DNA of 64,000 bases from Macrothele yani (lineage: Eukaryota; Arthropoda; Arachnida; Araneae; Macrothelidae), in contig CM077005.1 of assembly GCA_039090855.1 (NCBI GenBank), forward strand, positions 20,375,921-20,439,920. The letters run 5' to 3'. The translations under genes and the position numbers were made by a program. Under the pieces are notes generated by a model. The model was not told the DNA's origin. It saw only the letters and a program-made list of their open reading frames with translations, and did not search any database. The first letter of the stretch is position 1. Each line of letters begins with the position of its first letter. Below are positions 1 to 10,049 of the stretch, piece after piece.

Positions 1-204
1 GCGGGTTCGTGTTAAATCACCACCACCCAGAAATGTGCAGGAACTGGAGGACCTGCTGTTGACATTATGGTACTAGATACCACAGGATACCTATCTCCAC
101 CACATCAAATAGATGTCTCGCAGAGTGGCCGCTGTTTTGTGGGCTAAAGGGGGATCCTACAGCTTATTAGGTAGGTGGCCATAATATAATGGCTCATCGA
201 AGTA
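1..204 (+). mobile_element. Tc1-like transposon, 3' end
   Basis: This is the 3' end of the Tc1-like family seen complete at 29936-31189; the two can be read side by side from position 1 (equivalent to about 30944). It covers the last codons of a dead transposase, the 3' non-coding part and the right inverted repeat, which ends GGCTCATCGA followed by TA near 203. The element continues beyond the left edge of the window. Confidence 0.75.
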
Positions 205-234
205 AAGCTGAAATGAAGTTAACGATTCTTATTC

Positions 235-620
235 ACAAGTACCAAAATAATTATTTGTTCTTTCCAAACAATCCAGACAAAGAAGATACCAGGAATGGTG
301 GGCCACTTCCCAAGTGATCCACCGGGAAATGTCCTAGTGGACCATCCGCACCTGATCTCATTGCAATTTCAGGGATTTTACTTTGATCATGATTTCTTCC
401 AGTCTTGTCATTTTCCTGATCCACGAGTCTTCTATCTTTCTTGATTACACCAAGCATGCCTCTCTTCATGTTGCTTTCAGTTGCCGCAGCCTTTGCATGC
501 CATTTTAGTTAAGGTCCATGTCTCTGATCCATAAGAATTGGAAGGATGCATTGATTAAACAATTCTTAGCACCCTCTGCATTCACGCCACAATGTTCCTT
601 GCCTCGGCTAAGTACAACGG
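235..620 (-). mobile_element. RTE-type LINE fragment, internally deleted
   Basis: On the minus strand, about 320-570 matches the C-terminal coding part of the RTE LINE complete at 41036-44213 (RKMTR, IMIKVKSLK-like stretch), with many changes. About 565-615 instead matches the start of that element's ORF (equivalent to 43905-43955). The middle of the element is missing, so this is an internally deleted, old copy. No usable reading frame remains. Confidence 0.6.
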
Positions 621-1300
621 CCGTCCCATAAAAACTGGGAGTAAAATCATACAAAATGAAGAAATATAGGTATAGAAAACTATGTTATTCTTTCTCAAAG
701 TATCTTTCCTCGGATGATGTGCAACGATCCCATCGCTCAGTTCACTTTTCGAAGCATGTGGCGAAGGCATTTTGTCGAAGCTGCTTTAGCGACTCCTGTA
801 CAACTTGAATAACGGCAACATCTGTGTTAAATATTGCGCCACAGAACTTCTCCTTCATTGTTGGAAACAACCAGCGGGGCGAGGTCAATACTATAGACAG
901 GCTGTGGGATGATTTCAATACTGCATTTCTTAAGAACCTGTTGAACACAAGCAACCACATGGGGACGGGCGTTAGTTATGGTGTAGGGTTCAATTGCCCA
1001 CCAGTTCCGGTCGCTTAATCGATATGTGTTGTTGAAAACGCTTCAAGACTGAAATGTAATACTCAGCATTGACAGTAATTTGTTAAGGAACGGCTTGCTG
1101 GTAGACTACACCTTTATGATCAAACAAAATGATGATCATCATCATCTTCCTAATTGATTTGGTTTGGCGAACTTTTTGGGGGAAGGGCGAGCCTGTGCGT
1201 ATCCAGACACTCGTTGCGCGCTTCGTGAGGGGGTCGAAAGAGTGGACGCATGTTTCATCCTTTGCAATCATTTGTTTCCACTCATGACACACCTGAACTC
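620..1300 (-). pseudogene. mariner transposase, C-terminal two thirds, dead
   Basis: Read on the minus strand, the fragment begins near the first catalytic block (KDETCVHSFDPLTKR, then a SPFPQK stretch, equivalent to the family's DEtWvhhydPetKR region). It ends with the C-terminal part, FATCFEKWTERWDRC. Between them the frame shifts several times and the second and third catalytic aspartates are not recognisable. A terminal repeat (GGCCGTCCCATAAAAACTG) lies at 619-637; the same end sequence recurs near 1954 in front of a mariner fragment on the other strand. Two SINEs follow it. Family membership is clear; activity is excluded. Confidence 0.65.
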
Positions 1301-1342
1301 TGGCTAATAATTGTTCTCTCGTAAGGTGATGAAGTACCCGTT

Positions 1343-1563
1343 GCCGCCCCGGTGGCGCAGTGGTCTAAGCGATGGCCTCTGATCATTCGTCCGTGAAGGG
1401 TCCGGGTTCGAATCCCGGTCAGGCATGGCTGTTGTGTTTGTCTTACGGCACTGGCTCTCTCCCTTCCCTGGAGCCAGTGACTCTAAATTAGGGACGGGCG
1501 ACTGCTTATAGCCCATTGAGTTGCTCACGGTGGTCGTTAAACCTCCAATCAAAAAAAAAAAAA
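1343..1563 (+). mobile_element. SINE-A (tRNA-derived)
   Basis: About 210 bp plus an A13 tail. The head has a tRNA A box (GGTGGCGCAGTGGTCTAAGC) and B box (GGTTCGAATCCCGG), as expected of an internal RNA polymerase III promoter. The body ends CGGTGGTCGTTAAACCTCC before the tail. The same unit occurs some sixteen times in the window on both strands. No protein is encoded; such elements rely on a LINE partner for mobilisation. Confidence 0.9.
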
Positions 1564-1608
1564 TGTTGAGGTTGAGATAGTTTAACGTACACCATTGAAG
1601 CACGGTAT

Positions 1609-1844
1609 GCCGCCCCAGTGGCGCAGTGCATGGTCTAAGCGATGGCCTCTGATCATTCGTGCGAAAGGGGTCCGAGTTCGAATCCCGGTGAGGCATGGAT
1701 GTTGTGTTTGTCTTACCGCACTGGCTCTCTCTCTCTTCCCTGGAACCAGTGACCCAAAATTAGGGACGGGCAACTGCTTATAGCCCATTGCGTTGCTCAC
1801 GGTGGTCGTTAAACCTCCAATCAAAAAAAAAAAAAAAAAAAAAA
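1609..1844 (+). mobile_element. SINE-A (tRNA-derived)
   Basis: Second copy, 45 bp after the first, in the same orientation, with a 22-nt A tail. It has a short insertion (GCAT) in the A-box region and a duplicated CTCT. It may have inserted next to the earlier copy because of that copy's A-rich end. Confidence 0.88.
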
Positions 1845-1954
1845 GAAAGCAGCACCCGTCTAAAACACACACGATGCAACAGGTCAGTTGTGCCGTCCCC
1901 ATGACTTGACAACTCAAAACTTAGCTTCCACTCTTCGACCGCCGATATGTTCAA

Positions 1955-2490
1955 AGGCCGTTCCATAAAAACTGAGTGACTTTTTTTTTTTTAATTGGCA
2001 ACAGTGCGAAGAGGAAAAATAACCCCACAGACGACTAACCGAATTAAGGAAGTGCCTATGACAACAGTTTATTAGCCGTGGCAGGCGATTCTGGTTTTTT
2101 TATTGCGCAGTTGTTTAAGGAACGTCTGCATTTCGTCATACAGCTATGGAGGTGAGTAATTTAGAGTTAAGAATTGGAATGCGTTGTGCAAAATTTTGCG
2201 ATCGTTTGGGTAAAACGGTTCCAGACATAGTTGATTTAATGAAAAAAGCTTACAAAGAAATGTTTGGGTGATTGAACGGTTTTCAGATGGAACCACGATA
2301 TCAAACAAGGGCGTTTGTCGGCAGAAATCGCTCCTAGGCCTGATCGACCTGAAAGTGTTGTTACGGAGCGTTTTGTTAACACTGTTTGAGTAGTCCTGCA
2401 AGAAGATCGATGAATGACGTGTGAAGTCATAGCTGCGTCAAATAATATTTCAAAAACGTCGGCATTCCGCATTCTACGCGACAAATAACC
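1955..2490 (+). pseudogene. mariner transposase N-terminal region, dead
   Basis: A terminal repeat (GGCCGTTCCATAAAAACTG) near 1954 is followed by a start at 2145 and a mariner-type N-terminus: MEVSNLELRIGMRCAKF, then DRLGKTVPDIVDLMKKAY. This is the first helix-turn-helix that binds the inverted repeats. A stop follows at 2269, then traces of the linker up to about 2480 in shifting frames. The end sequence is the same as that at 619, so both pieces belong to one mariner subfamily. Confidence 0.6.
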
Positions 2491-2713
2491 ATGCTGCTGG
2501 CCATGCGGATTGGTGAGAGTCTGAGGATACCGTTTGTTCTAGTCTCGGTTATACTAGAACAAACGGTATCTCGGTTATACAGATACCGTTTGTTCTAGTC
2601 TCGGTAGTTCGTAAAGCCCCTTCAAAGAGAACAGGATGCACCAGTAGAATGCGGGATTCACATATTTTTCTGGGAGAGGGCGGTGTGTTGCGCATCAGAA
2701 GACTTAACATCCC
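2490..2713 (-). mobile_element. RTE LINE 5' untranslated fragment
   Basis: This matches the 5' leader of the full RTE (44030-44213) in the same orientation, including GAACAGGATGCACCA and the extreme 5' end CATCCC at 2708-2713. It contains no coding sequence. An 18-bp repeat lies within it. Confidence 0.6.
2526..2599. repeat. 18-bp unit in inverted and direct copies
   Basis: GATACCGTTTGTTCTAGT occurs at 2526-2543, as its reverse complement at 2553-2570, and again directly at 2582-2599. The first two form a perfect hairpin with a 9-nt loop. The block interrupts the RTE leader and looks like a local template-switch product. Confidence 0.8.
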
Positions 2714-2719
2714 GATAAT

Positions 2720-3690
2720 AAAGTAAATAAATTTAAAGAAAGCTTTAGCTTTCTCCTAAGTTCAGGTTTTGTATTGGGATTTTATTTTAGCTTGCAGGCA
2801 AAATTACTTGGTCCATGTTGAGGGATTTTCATGTGTTTCCATAACAGACGTCATAACTGATTACGTCTTTAAGTGTGACAGAATCAGTGTGGACATCGGA
2901 ACGGTGAATTTTCTAATATTTTGGCAGTGCGGTCTACATTTTTCGGTTAAGTTTTGCGGTTTCTATGGCGCAAATGTTTTGGGAGGCAGTGAAACGACAA
3001 GGTTTTATTTGAACTCTTAAATTGCTCTCACTTGGATGTATCGTCGCCTATTTACGTTGAGTTCTTTTAATAGTTCCATTTCTGGCCATGTGCTTCAATG
3101 TTGGACACAAGATCTTTTCTGCTCTCTCGTTAAAATTGTTTAAAAGTGAATGCCACCGCACTGAGATATGTAATTTCTGTGCAAACTAAAAGAAAATTAC
3201 AAACGTCACTGTGCTGATGTCTGTCATAAGTGATTTCCTGTCTTCCCAAAGCCTGACCTCCGATGACGTCTGGCTGTCTGCCAAGACAACCCTCATATGA
3301 AGTGGCGCTTTCAGCTTTAAATATTGTTAGATAGGAAAGATTCTGAACATTTAAAAGTACCCCATGACGAAGTACATTAGTTAAATCCGTTCTATATATC
3401 TTGCAAATGTTTTACCTTTTCTAAGAAATTGTTGAATAAACGAACAGCACTAAGATTTTGATTTACACCGATTGATTAGATTACAACATGGCTGCCCTTC
3501 TTCCACTAAAACTGCAATTGCGAGAAACACTGAAGTATGATTTTTTGTTGAAAGAAAGCGGCTTTATATGGTCTGCGTGGTTCTTGGATTTTGTGGATCG
3601 CTGATATTTTTAGCACTCTCTGGTGTTGCTCTGGGGAAAACACCATCACTATTTTTCCCCCTTCATGTACGTAAATTGCAATTAGATCAT
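2720..3690. other. no recognised feature
   Basis: AT-rich sequence without a recognisable gene, tRNA or element end. The longest frame (2769-3020) has no ATG start and no recognisable domain, and is probably chance. Confidence 0.5.
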
Positions 3691-3691
3691 A

Positions 3692-3992
3692 GAGGATTTT
3701 AGGAAGTGAGTGTCTGACCCCCAGGTCTTAAACAACCCTTAGGAATAGGAAGCTAGGAGATTTGGGCTAGAGTACAAGATAGGAAAGTGACACGGGAGCG
3801 TGGTAGAAAGGAATATGAAGATGCTCTTATTTATTACCGGGATTCCGGTACTCGGGGTCCGACGGCTTAACGTGCCCATCCGACGAACGGCGGATATTTA
3901 GTGGTTCCACGGCGGATATCTAAGTTTCCTCCGTGGCAGTCACGAACGTTGACCAATAGGCCACCCGCGGCTCGTAAATTACAATCATCCGG
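3692..3992 (-). mobile_element. SINE-B (second tRNA-derived family)
   Basis: On the minus strand the unit starts with a tRNA-like head (GCCGCGGGTGGCCTATTGGT, then a decayed B-box region). Its body runs leftward through CTAGCTTCCTATTCCTAAG and a GGTCAGACAC stretch. The same ~300-bp unit is at 14738-15048 and 53703-54005, all three on the minus strand. This copy is diverged and has lost part of the B box. Confidence 0.7.
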
Positions 3993-4186
3993 AGAGATCT
4001 TCATTTAAAGTGAGCGTCTAAGAAGCCAGTTCTTAAGTTGATTAACTGGACCCAAAACATGGATAGACCCAGTGCTATAGAACAAATACGTTCGCCCCCG
4101 CAGAGCGGTGGTTCAAGCGCTGGCTTCTGACCGTTCGTCTGAGTGGGCCAGGGTTCGAGTTCCGCATGAGGCGTGGGTGGTGTATT

Positions 4187-4625
4187 TTTTTTGCGCTTTC
4201 CAACAGTAGGTTGAAGAAGCGTATATGCTCCAGCTTTGTCCGTCTATCCGCACGATAACTTGCGTAAATATGTTTCGATTTCGATGAAATTTTAGTATGT
4301 GGTAGGGGACCACCTGGGGACAACCCCAATTGAAAATGGGTGAAGTGGGGTCAAGGGTCAGGACATAGGATCGGGATCCATTCCATCGCCCTTATGCGTC
4401 ATAACTTACGTAAAAATACTTCAACTGAGACAAAACTTTATCATGCTGTTCCGGAAGTATACTTTACCAGTTCTGTTGAATATCATCGAAATGGTCAAAG
4501 GTCAGGTCATAGAGTGAGATTTATTCTACAGCCATTATATCCTCAAAACTTGAGTAATGGTTTCTGGTATGTTGGTATGTTGGAAAGCGTATCATAATCA
4601 ATGCATTGCATGATTTTACTAACTT
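4187..4625 (+). repeat. family C repeat, copy 1
   Basis: About 440 bp, beginning CGCTTTCCAAC...GGTTGAAGAAGCG and ending GTTGGAAAGCG...ACTAACTTGTT, so short inverted repeats (CGCTTTCCAAC) lie near both ends. Inside are two or three related ~125-bp units, each with a 'cataactt..gtaaa.atg.ttcgatt' stretch and GGGGTCAAAGGTCAGG. Other copies are at 4626, 32276 and 48750. No coding sequence; class unknown. Confidence 0.7.
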
Positions 4626-5087
4626 GTTACGCTTTCCAACTGTAGGTTAAAGAAGCTTATATACTGTATGATCCAGCTCTGTCCGTCTGTCTGTCTGTCG
4701 GTCAGTCCGTCCGCACGATAACTCGCGTAAAAATGGTTCGATTTCGATGAAATTTTAGTAAGTGGTACGGGACAACCTGGGAAAGAACCCTATTGAAAAT
4801 GGACGAAATGGGGTCAAAGGTCAAGACATAGGAACGGGATCCATTCCATCGCCCTTATGCGTCATAACTTATGTAACAATGCTTCGATTGCGACAAAACT
4901 TCATCATATTGTTCGGAAGTTGTACTGAACCGGTTCTGTTTAATATAATCGAAATGGGGTTAAAGGTCAGGGCACAGGAGCGAGATTTATTCCACAGCCA
5001 TTATCCTCATAACTTGAGTAATGATTTCTGGTATGTTGGAAAGCGTATCATAATCAATTAATTGCATGATTTTACTAACTTGTTGTC
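4626..5087 (+). repeat. family C repeat, copy 2
   Basis: Second copy directly joined to the first (…ACTAACTTGTT then ACGCTTTCCAAC…), giving a head-to-tail dimer. A (GTCT/GTCC)n microsatellite has grown at 4680-4712. Confidence 0.7.
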
Positions 5088-5207
5088 TTACAGCTCTGGC
5101 TTTCTCTCCCCCCCCTGGAACCGTTGGTCCTAAATTAGGGAAACTGTCCGTTGGGTGGTTAAACCCCGAAACAAAAAAAAAAAAAAAACCTACTTGCTAC
5201 CTGTGTC

Positions 5208-5288
5208 TCATTCGGAATTCTAATCCGTGTAATTCGGACTGCTAGCCGGAAGCTGGCGCCTTTGACCACTCGGCCATCGTGGAGAAAA
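5208..5288 (-). tRNA. tRNA-like sequence, probably a pseudogene
   Basis: On the minus strand, GATGGCCGAGTGGTCAAAGG fits the A box of a class II (Ser/Leu-type) tRNA, followed by a weak B box (GGATTAGAATTCC). The T loop is altered and no stable acceptor stem is evident. It lies directly after the tail of the split SINE-A. Either a dead tRNA or the head of another SINE. Confidence 0.3.
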
Positions 5289-5525
5289 ACTTTGTTTTGC
5301 GGGAAGGCTACTGACATTCGTCGTGCTGCAAGACGATAAGACTGGATTCAAAAAAGGTAAAATACCTCGATAAGGAAAGTATTTCTTATTCGTCTCTCCT
5401 TTCAAAATATTCCCGCAAAGGACCGAATACTTATCACAGTTCACACACAAGCTTTAGAAAGACTTAAAAACAAATTTATTTAGGCGATATTTTCTTCTGC
5501 TGTCGCATTCTTCTGATTGTTGTCA

Positions 5526-5745
5526 TTAGCCATTCTTAATCCTCTGCTGAATTGAAAAGGTGTCACCAAGTCTCTTCAACAAATGTGTTGAGCAATTCTC
5601 TTTCACGTCATATGATGCTCTCGAATTTCTTCCTTCCATTTCCCACGTGCTGGATCTTTTCGTACTCCTTGGTATCCAGTCCAGCGTGTCCACTGTCCAA
5701 CCAAGGTCAGTCCTAGAGAGGATGTTCACACATTTTTGGAACGAT
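5526..5745 (-). pseudogene. RTE LINE 3' end, dead
   Basis: The minus-strand frame reads WTVDTLDWIPRSTKR and then LLKRLGDTF, the same order as the C-terminus of the RTE protein at 13399-14472 (WTAEILDWIPRDRKR, LWRKLGETF). About 60 codons remain, with a shifted middle. This is a 5'-truncated, decayed copy. Confidence 0.65.
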
Positions 5746-5863
5746 TTTCGAGCAATATAATTAATGTTTAAAATAAAAATTATTTCTTAAATGTTCTGTC
5801 TGATAGCCCTTTCTCTGAACTATGAACCTACTTCTCTAGATTTCCAAGATAACAGTGCATTTC

Positions 5864-6015
5864 TTAAAATTGGCAGTGATGTTTAATTCCACTCCTCTTC
5901 CACTGCTTTTTAGGTCTGCGTTTAGAAAGCGCTGGTTTTAGCAGTCCGAAGGCACAACAGTCCATTGGTGACACATCAGGGGACTTTGAAGGAAAGCGTC
6001 TCTTTTTTTCATTTT
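5864..6015 (-). pseudogene. transposase C-terminal fragment (Tc1/IS630-like)
   Basis: The minus-strand frame reads FPSKSPDVSPMDCCAFGLLK and continues with a basic stretch. The SPD-x-x-P-[ML]-[DE] block is the last catalytic motif of Tc1/mariner/IS630-type DDE transposases. Only the C-terminus is present. A related fragment in the other orientation is near 26700. Confidence 0.5.
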
Positions 6016-6617
6016 TACAAGAAATAAAGTGATAGATATGGATGTATGTGTGTGTGACTGGTAGCTTCATTCTGATGGAAATCTACTCTTTGAAGGCTCT
6101 GTGAATAAAGGAATGGTATTTCCTTTTTAAATATAGGAGTTAAAATATTGTTTTGGTAATACAGTAAAGCACCGTTTATACGCTTCTCAGTTAAACGTCT
6201 TTTACAGTTATACGTCGTTTCCGGTCGGTTTTGATTAATTCCTATTCATTTTAATAGTAAAACATTTCGTTTATACGACGCGTAACTTCGGTTATACGGC
6301 GTCGTTTTTCTTCATTGGTTAGTCGAAGTTTCGCCACTGAAGTCAAATATTTCTTATCTGAGTCATTCTTTGACGCCCTTTTCGAACGCAGACAGCCTGT
6401 TTCTTCAGCAGAGACAGAAGAACCGTCCATTGACCAGTGGGGGCTACGAAGATAGAGAGTATACACGAAGGTGCGGGGGCTCCCCTTTTCCGTCAGAAGA
6501 CCCTGAATGAGGGGGATCGGACTGCTTCGTTCTTTCGTCAAAGGAGGTTTTCCAATCTTGGAAGCAAACGAAAGCGCCGACGTGACGGTTGCGAAAGCGA
6601 TGAAGAAATTGTGATTT

Positions 6618-6968
6618 ATGGATGATAAGGATTGGAAACTCCTGAGAGTAGACATAACCTTCAAGAAGTATGTAAATTGCGATGCTGATATGATCACTAC
6701 AAAACTGTGCACAGTAGAAGAACTAATAGATACTAATTTGGAGAATGAACATTCCAACAGCAGTCATGAAGAAAGTGAAGAACCCATTTGGCCGTTCTTT
6801 CAAAATGCAATGCATAGTATTGATACACTGAGAAATTTCTTTGTTTCTCATGCCAACACTAGTAGGAAAACGTTTGGAGAACTTAATTCAATCCATAGTA
6901 CTCTCCTTAAAACGCAAAATCAAACAACCAGGCAAACGTCACTAAAAGACTTTTTCGAATTAATTTAA
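6618..6968 (+). pseudogene. Tigger-type transposase C-terminus
   Basis: A 116-codon frame contains an acidic stretch (VNCDADMITTKLCTVEELID), then an 'SIDTLRNFF' helix and the end TSLKDFFELI. This order (VDxD, acidic helix, LRRFF-like, then ITDFF) fits the tail of Tigger transposases. The catalytic domain is absent and no sensible upstream start exists. The 5' half of the element (6183-6600) keeps no clear coding sequence. Confidence 0.55.
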
Positions 6969-7261
6969 AAGTGCTTATTGACGGTCGATGTGATCCATCA
7001 GTTTTTCTTGTTCGAAAGAGAGTTAACATATTTAATCAAGATGTGATACTGAAATAAAGGTATGAATTATTCTTAGCTGTATGTTACATATATGTAATTT
7101 TAGTACAATTTGATTTTTTTTAAATTAAACTTTAAAAAATTACTTCAACATACTGTATAAATAACGTGATAATTGTAAATATTTAATACATAAAATATAT
7201 TTTCATTATACTTAACAGGTACTACAATAGTACTGTACATATTTATACGTATGTACTAAAG

Positions 7262-8350
7262 GCTTTTTCTTAAAAGCCATGCACAATGGAAGTTCCTTTG
7301 ATTCGGTGAAACCATCAGCAGTTACAATGGCTCTGAAATCCTGCGGTATTGAAGATGCATACATTAATATTATTAATAACATCTATGAAAATACAAGTGC
7401 AAAGATTCGGCTGTGTGAAAATACAACACACATAAAATTTGGAAAGGGAGTGAGACAAGGTGACACCATATCTCCGAAGCTCTTTAATGCCACATTGGAA
7501 AATGTCTTTCAATCACTGAACTGGGAAAATAAAGGGATGAAGATTAATGGAGATTATCTAACCCACCTTTGTTTTGCTGATGACGTAGTCATTTTTGCAA
7601 CTACCCCATCAGAGCTGTAGAGTATATGATTCAGGAACTTGCTGACAAGAGTAAAGAAGTGGGATTAAACATGAACTTTCAGAAGACAAAAGTGATGTTC
7701 AATGCTTTTACAAGAAATGAAGATTTATCGATTGATGGAGAAAAGCTGGAGATAACAGATACGTACGTTTATCTTGGACAGCAGATATCAAGTGAGGGTC
7801 ACATTGATGAAGAAATTAATCGGCGTACAAAACTTGCCTGGAGAGCTTTTGGAAGAAACAGCATAATTTTCAAGAGCAATATGCCATTATGTCTTAAAAG
7901 AAAAGTGTTTGATCAATGCATCCTTCCAGTGCTTACGTATGGTGCAGAGACGTGGACCTTAACTAAAAGAGACATGCAAAGGCTGCAGACAACTCAAAGA
8001 GGCATCGAGAGGTGCATGCTTGGTGCAACCAGGAGAGATAAGAAGAGGAACTCGTGGATCCGAAAAATGACAAGAGTGGAAGACATCATGATCAGAGTTA
8101 AATCCCTGAAATGGCAATGGGCTGGGCATACTGCCAGAAGGACAGACCATCGATGGACAGCCGAAATTTTAGATTGGATTCTAAGGGACAGACCCAGAAG
8201 AAGACCACATGGGAGATGAGTGGATGAAATTCGAAAGTATGCGGCAGTGACATGGAAGAGACTGGCACAAGACAGACCGTTGTGGAGGAAACTTGGGGAG
8301 ACCTTCGTCCAGAAGTGGATTGATAATGGTTGACGATGATGATGATGATG
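7262..8350 (+). pseudogene. RTE LINE insertion, 5'-truncated, dead RT
   Basis: It carries the last ~350 codons of the RTE protein with the RT motifs GVRQGDTISPKLFN and FADDV. It is broken by CAG to TAG at 7618, a 2-bp insertion just after it, and TGG to TGA at 8217. The 3' end is a (GAT)n tail, as usual for RTE. An 11-bp target duplication ATGTACTAAAG flanks it (7251-7261 and 8348-8358). The first ~32 bp are inverted relative to the full element (they read AAAAGCCATGCACAATGGAA). The copy is diverged by a few percent from the one at 13.3 kb. Confidence 0.85.
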
Positions 8351-8459
8351 TACTAAAGATATTCGCTTCGCATTTTAAACTTTAATTTCAGTTATACGTC
8401 CTTTATGAAAGGTCCCTTGAAAGACGTATAAACGGTGCTTTACTGTATGTAGAATTTCT

Positions 8460-9240
8460 TTTAATATTCTTCAACTTTTCTTAACTTTAATTTCCCATTG
8501 TACGAGAAACCAGCAATAATCCTTAACTCCTTTATTGAACGTTTCTTTGGGTTCTTGAAACCAAGGATGTAAGAAATTTTCAGCTGAGATAGTAAATCGA
8601 CCTTTTGTTGCTACAGTCGTTTCGGTAGATCCATGCTTCATCAATAATCACAATAAATTTCCATCTAGACCCATGCTTCATCAATAGTCACAATAAATTT
8701 CCATCTAGATCCATGCTTCATCAATAGTCACAATAAATTTCCATCTAGATCCATGCTTCATCAATGGTCACAATAAATTTCCATCTAGATCCATGCGTCA
8801 TCAATAGTCACAATAAATTTCCATCTAGATCCATGCTTCATCAATAGTCACAATAAATTTCCATCTAGATCCATGCTTCATCAATAGTCACAATAAATTT
8901 CCATCTAGATCCATGCTTCATCAATAATCACAATAAATTTCCATCTAGACCCATGCGTCATCAATAGTCACAATAAATTTCCATCTAGATCCATGTTTCA
9001 TCAATAGTCACAATAAATTTCCATCTAGATCCATGTTTCATCAATAGTCACAATAAATTTCCATCTAAATCCATGCTTCATCAATAGTCACAATAAATTT
9101 CAATCTAGATCCATGCTTCATCAATAGTCACAATAAATTTCCATCTGTCTCCTGCTTAATGATTTTCATTCAGAAGTCGACATCATGTTCTGCCCTCAGC
9201 CACGTGCCTAGGCAAAAGACGGTGATTTTTTTTTTTTTTT
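8460..9240 (-). pseudogene. mariner-like transposase fragment hosting a minisatellite
   Basis: On the minus strand a frame across 9130-9170 reads GDRWKFIVTIDEAWI, and the other side of the array, near 8600-8640, continues IYRNDCSNKRSIYYLS. Together these form the first catalytic block (DEAW type) of a mariner-like transposase. The two halves are now separated by thirteen copies of a 40-bp repeat. Nothing of the second and third catalytic residues is visible. Clearly dead. Confidence 0.55.
8627..9147. repeat. 40-bp minisatellite, about 13 copies
   Basis: The unit reads TCAATAGTCACAATAAATTT then CCATCTAGATCCATGCTTCA. Copies differ by one to three bases (AATAGTCA/AATAATCA, GATCC/GACCC, GCTTCA/GCGTCA). 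The unit is the DEAW-encoding stretch of the surrounding dead transposase, so the array grew inside the element. 40 is not a multiple of three, so no repeated peptide results. Confidence 0.92.
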
Positions 9241-9651
9241 CAGATTCAAATCTTTGTTTATTACCATGTTTACAGTTGAGAGAGTTTTTGATGACATAGC
9301 GATTGCTCTTTGGGTCGGTGGATTTTCTTTTAAGACCCGAAACCTTACTTTTGAAATGGCCGAAAAAGCACGTACTTTCTTTGGATACTCGTTGTTGTTC
9401 TTTTTCTTGTTAAAAGCAATGCTTGACGATTTCCCCCTCTGCTATTAATAATGTTTATTTTACATTTAGATGCTACACTGAGAAAAAAGTTTGTTTGAAA
9501 CAACAAAATAGTTTTGTTGAGCTGTTTTGTCGATTTATTTTGTTGCTTTAGCTAAACTCCATCGGAATTTCGAAGATAACAATCCGTTTTTTGGTGTAGT
9601 TGTGACAAAGATGGTAAGTCAGAAAATATCCGAAATCTTGAAAGTTTCGTC

Positions 9652-9724
9652 GTCCTGGAGCGGGAGTCGTACCCTCGTCTCCCAGATAGCGCCAGGGAAT
9701 GCTAACCACTACACCACTCAGAAC
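9652..9724 (-). tRNA. tRNA-Glu-like module, left arm
   Basis: This is 73 nt with A and B boxes, the mirror of the module at 9977-10049. The B box is damaged (the minus strand reads GGGTACGACTCCCG). It is probably a promoter relic carried by the inverted repeat, not a working tRNA. Confidence 0.4.
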
Positions 9725-9976
9725 GATCAGGTCTCAAGTTTCCGATTAATTTGAATATAACCATCACAGGATTCGCTAGTCGAAGCAACCGGCATTCATG
9801 TTTAGCGAATGTAAAGGTGTAAATCCCGTATTCCATTCCTGATTTATCTGCTCCTCCGGGAAATCACGGGACAAGATTCTTAACCTTCAGATTCACTAAA
9901 CATGAATTCCGATTGCTTTGACTAGCGAATCCTGTGATGGTTATATTCAAATTAATGGGAAACTTGAGACTTCGTC

Positions 9977-10049
9977 GTTCTGCGTGGTGTAGTGGTCAGC
10001 ATACCCGGGCGCTCTCTGGGAGACGCGGGTTCGATTCCCGCTCCAGGAC
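9977..10049 (+). tRNA. tRNA-Glu-like module, right arm
   Basis: The 73 nt include an A box (GTGGTGTAGTGGTCAGCATA), ACCCGGGCGCTCTCTGGG where an anticodon arm should be, and B box GGGTTCGATTCCCGC. The acceptor ends GTTCTGC and TCCAGGAC pair with mismatches. It resembles tRNA-Glu/Asp. Its position inside a transposon arm argues for a captured module or pseudogene. Confidence 0.45.

Larger units (their letters stand above)
4089..5188 (+). mobile_element. SINE-A copy split by family C repeats
   Basis: The SINE-A head is at 4089-4186 (GCGGTGGTTCAAGCGCTGGC, then GGGTTCGAGTTCC). The matching tail is at 5088-5188 (GTCTTACAGCTCTGGC to an A16 tail). Two family C copies lie exactly between, at the point where the consensus reads GTGTTTGTCTTACGG. 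The SINE is therefore older than the family C insertion. Confidence 0.7.
6162..8445 (+). mobile_element. Tigger/pogo-like DNA transposon with nested LINE
   Basis: Terminal inverted repeats CAGTAAAGCACCGTTTATACG (6162-6182) and its reverse complement (8425-8445) are bounded by TA at 6160-6161 and 8446-8447. Repeats of this kind and a TA duplication are typical of pogo/Tigger elements. The only transposase remnant is a C-terminal piece at 6618-6968; the DNA-binding and most of the DDE region are gone. A 5'-truncated RTE LINE inserted later at 7262-8350. Without it the element is about 1.2 kb, a non-autonomous deletion derivative. Confidence 0.8.

Noticed and set aside
2769..3020. 83-codon plus-strand frame
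   Set aside because: No ATG start, no recognised motif, no splice-like context beyond chance.
6251..6757. 168-codon minus-strand frame in the Tigger element
   Set aside because: It is antisense to the transposase remnant at 6618-6968 and crosses its non-coding 5' part; no domain recognised.
8627..9147. CRISPR-like array of regularly spaced repeats
   Set aside because: Units are contiguous 40-bp copies with no unique spacers, in a eukaryotic transposon context; it is a minisatellite.
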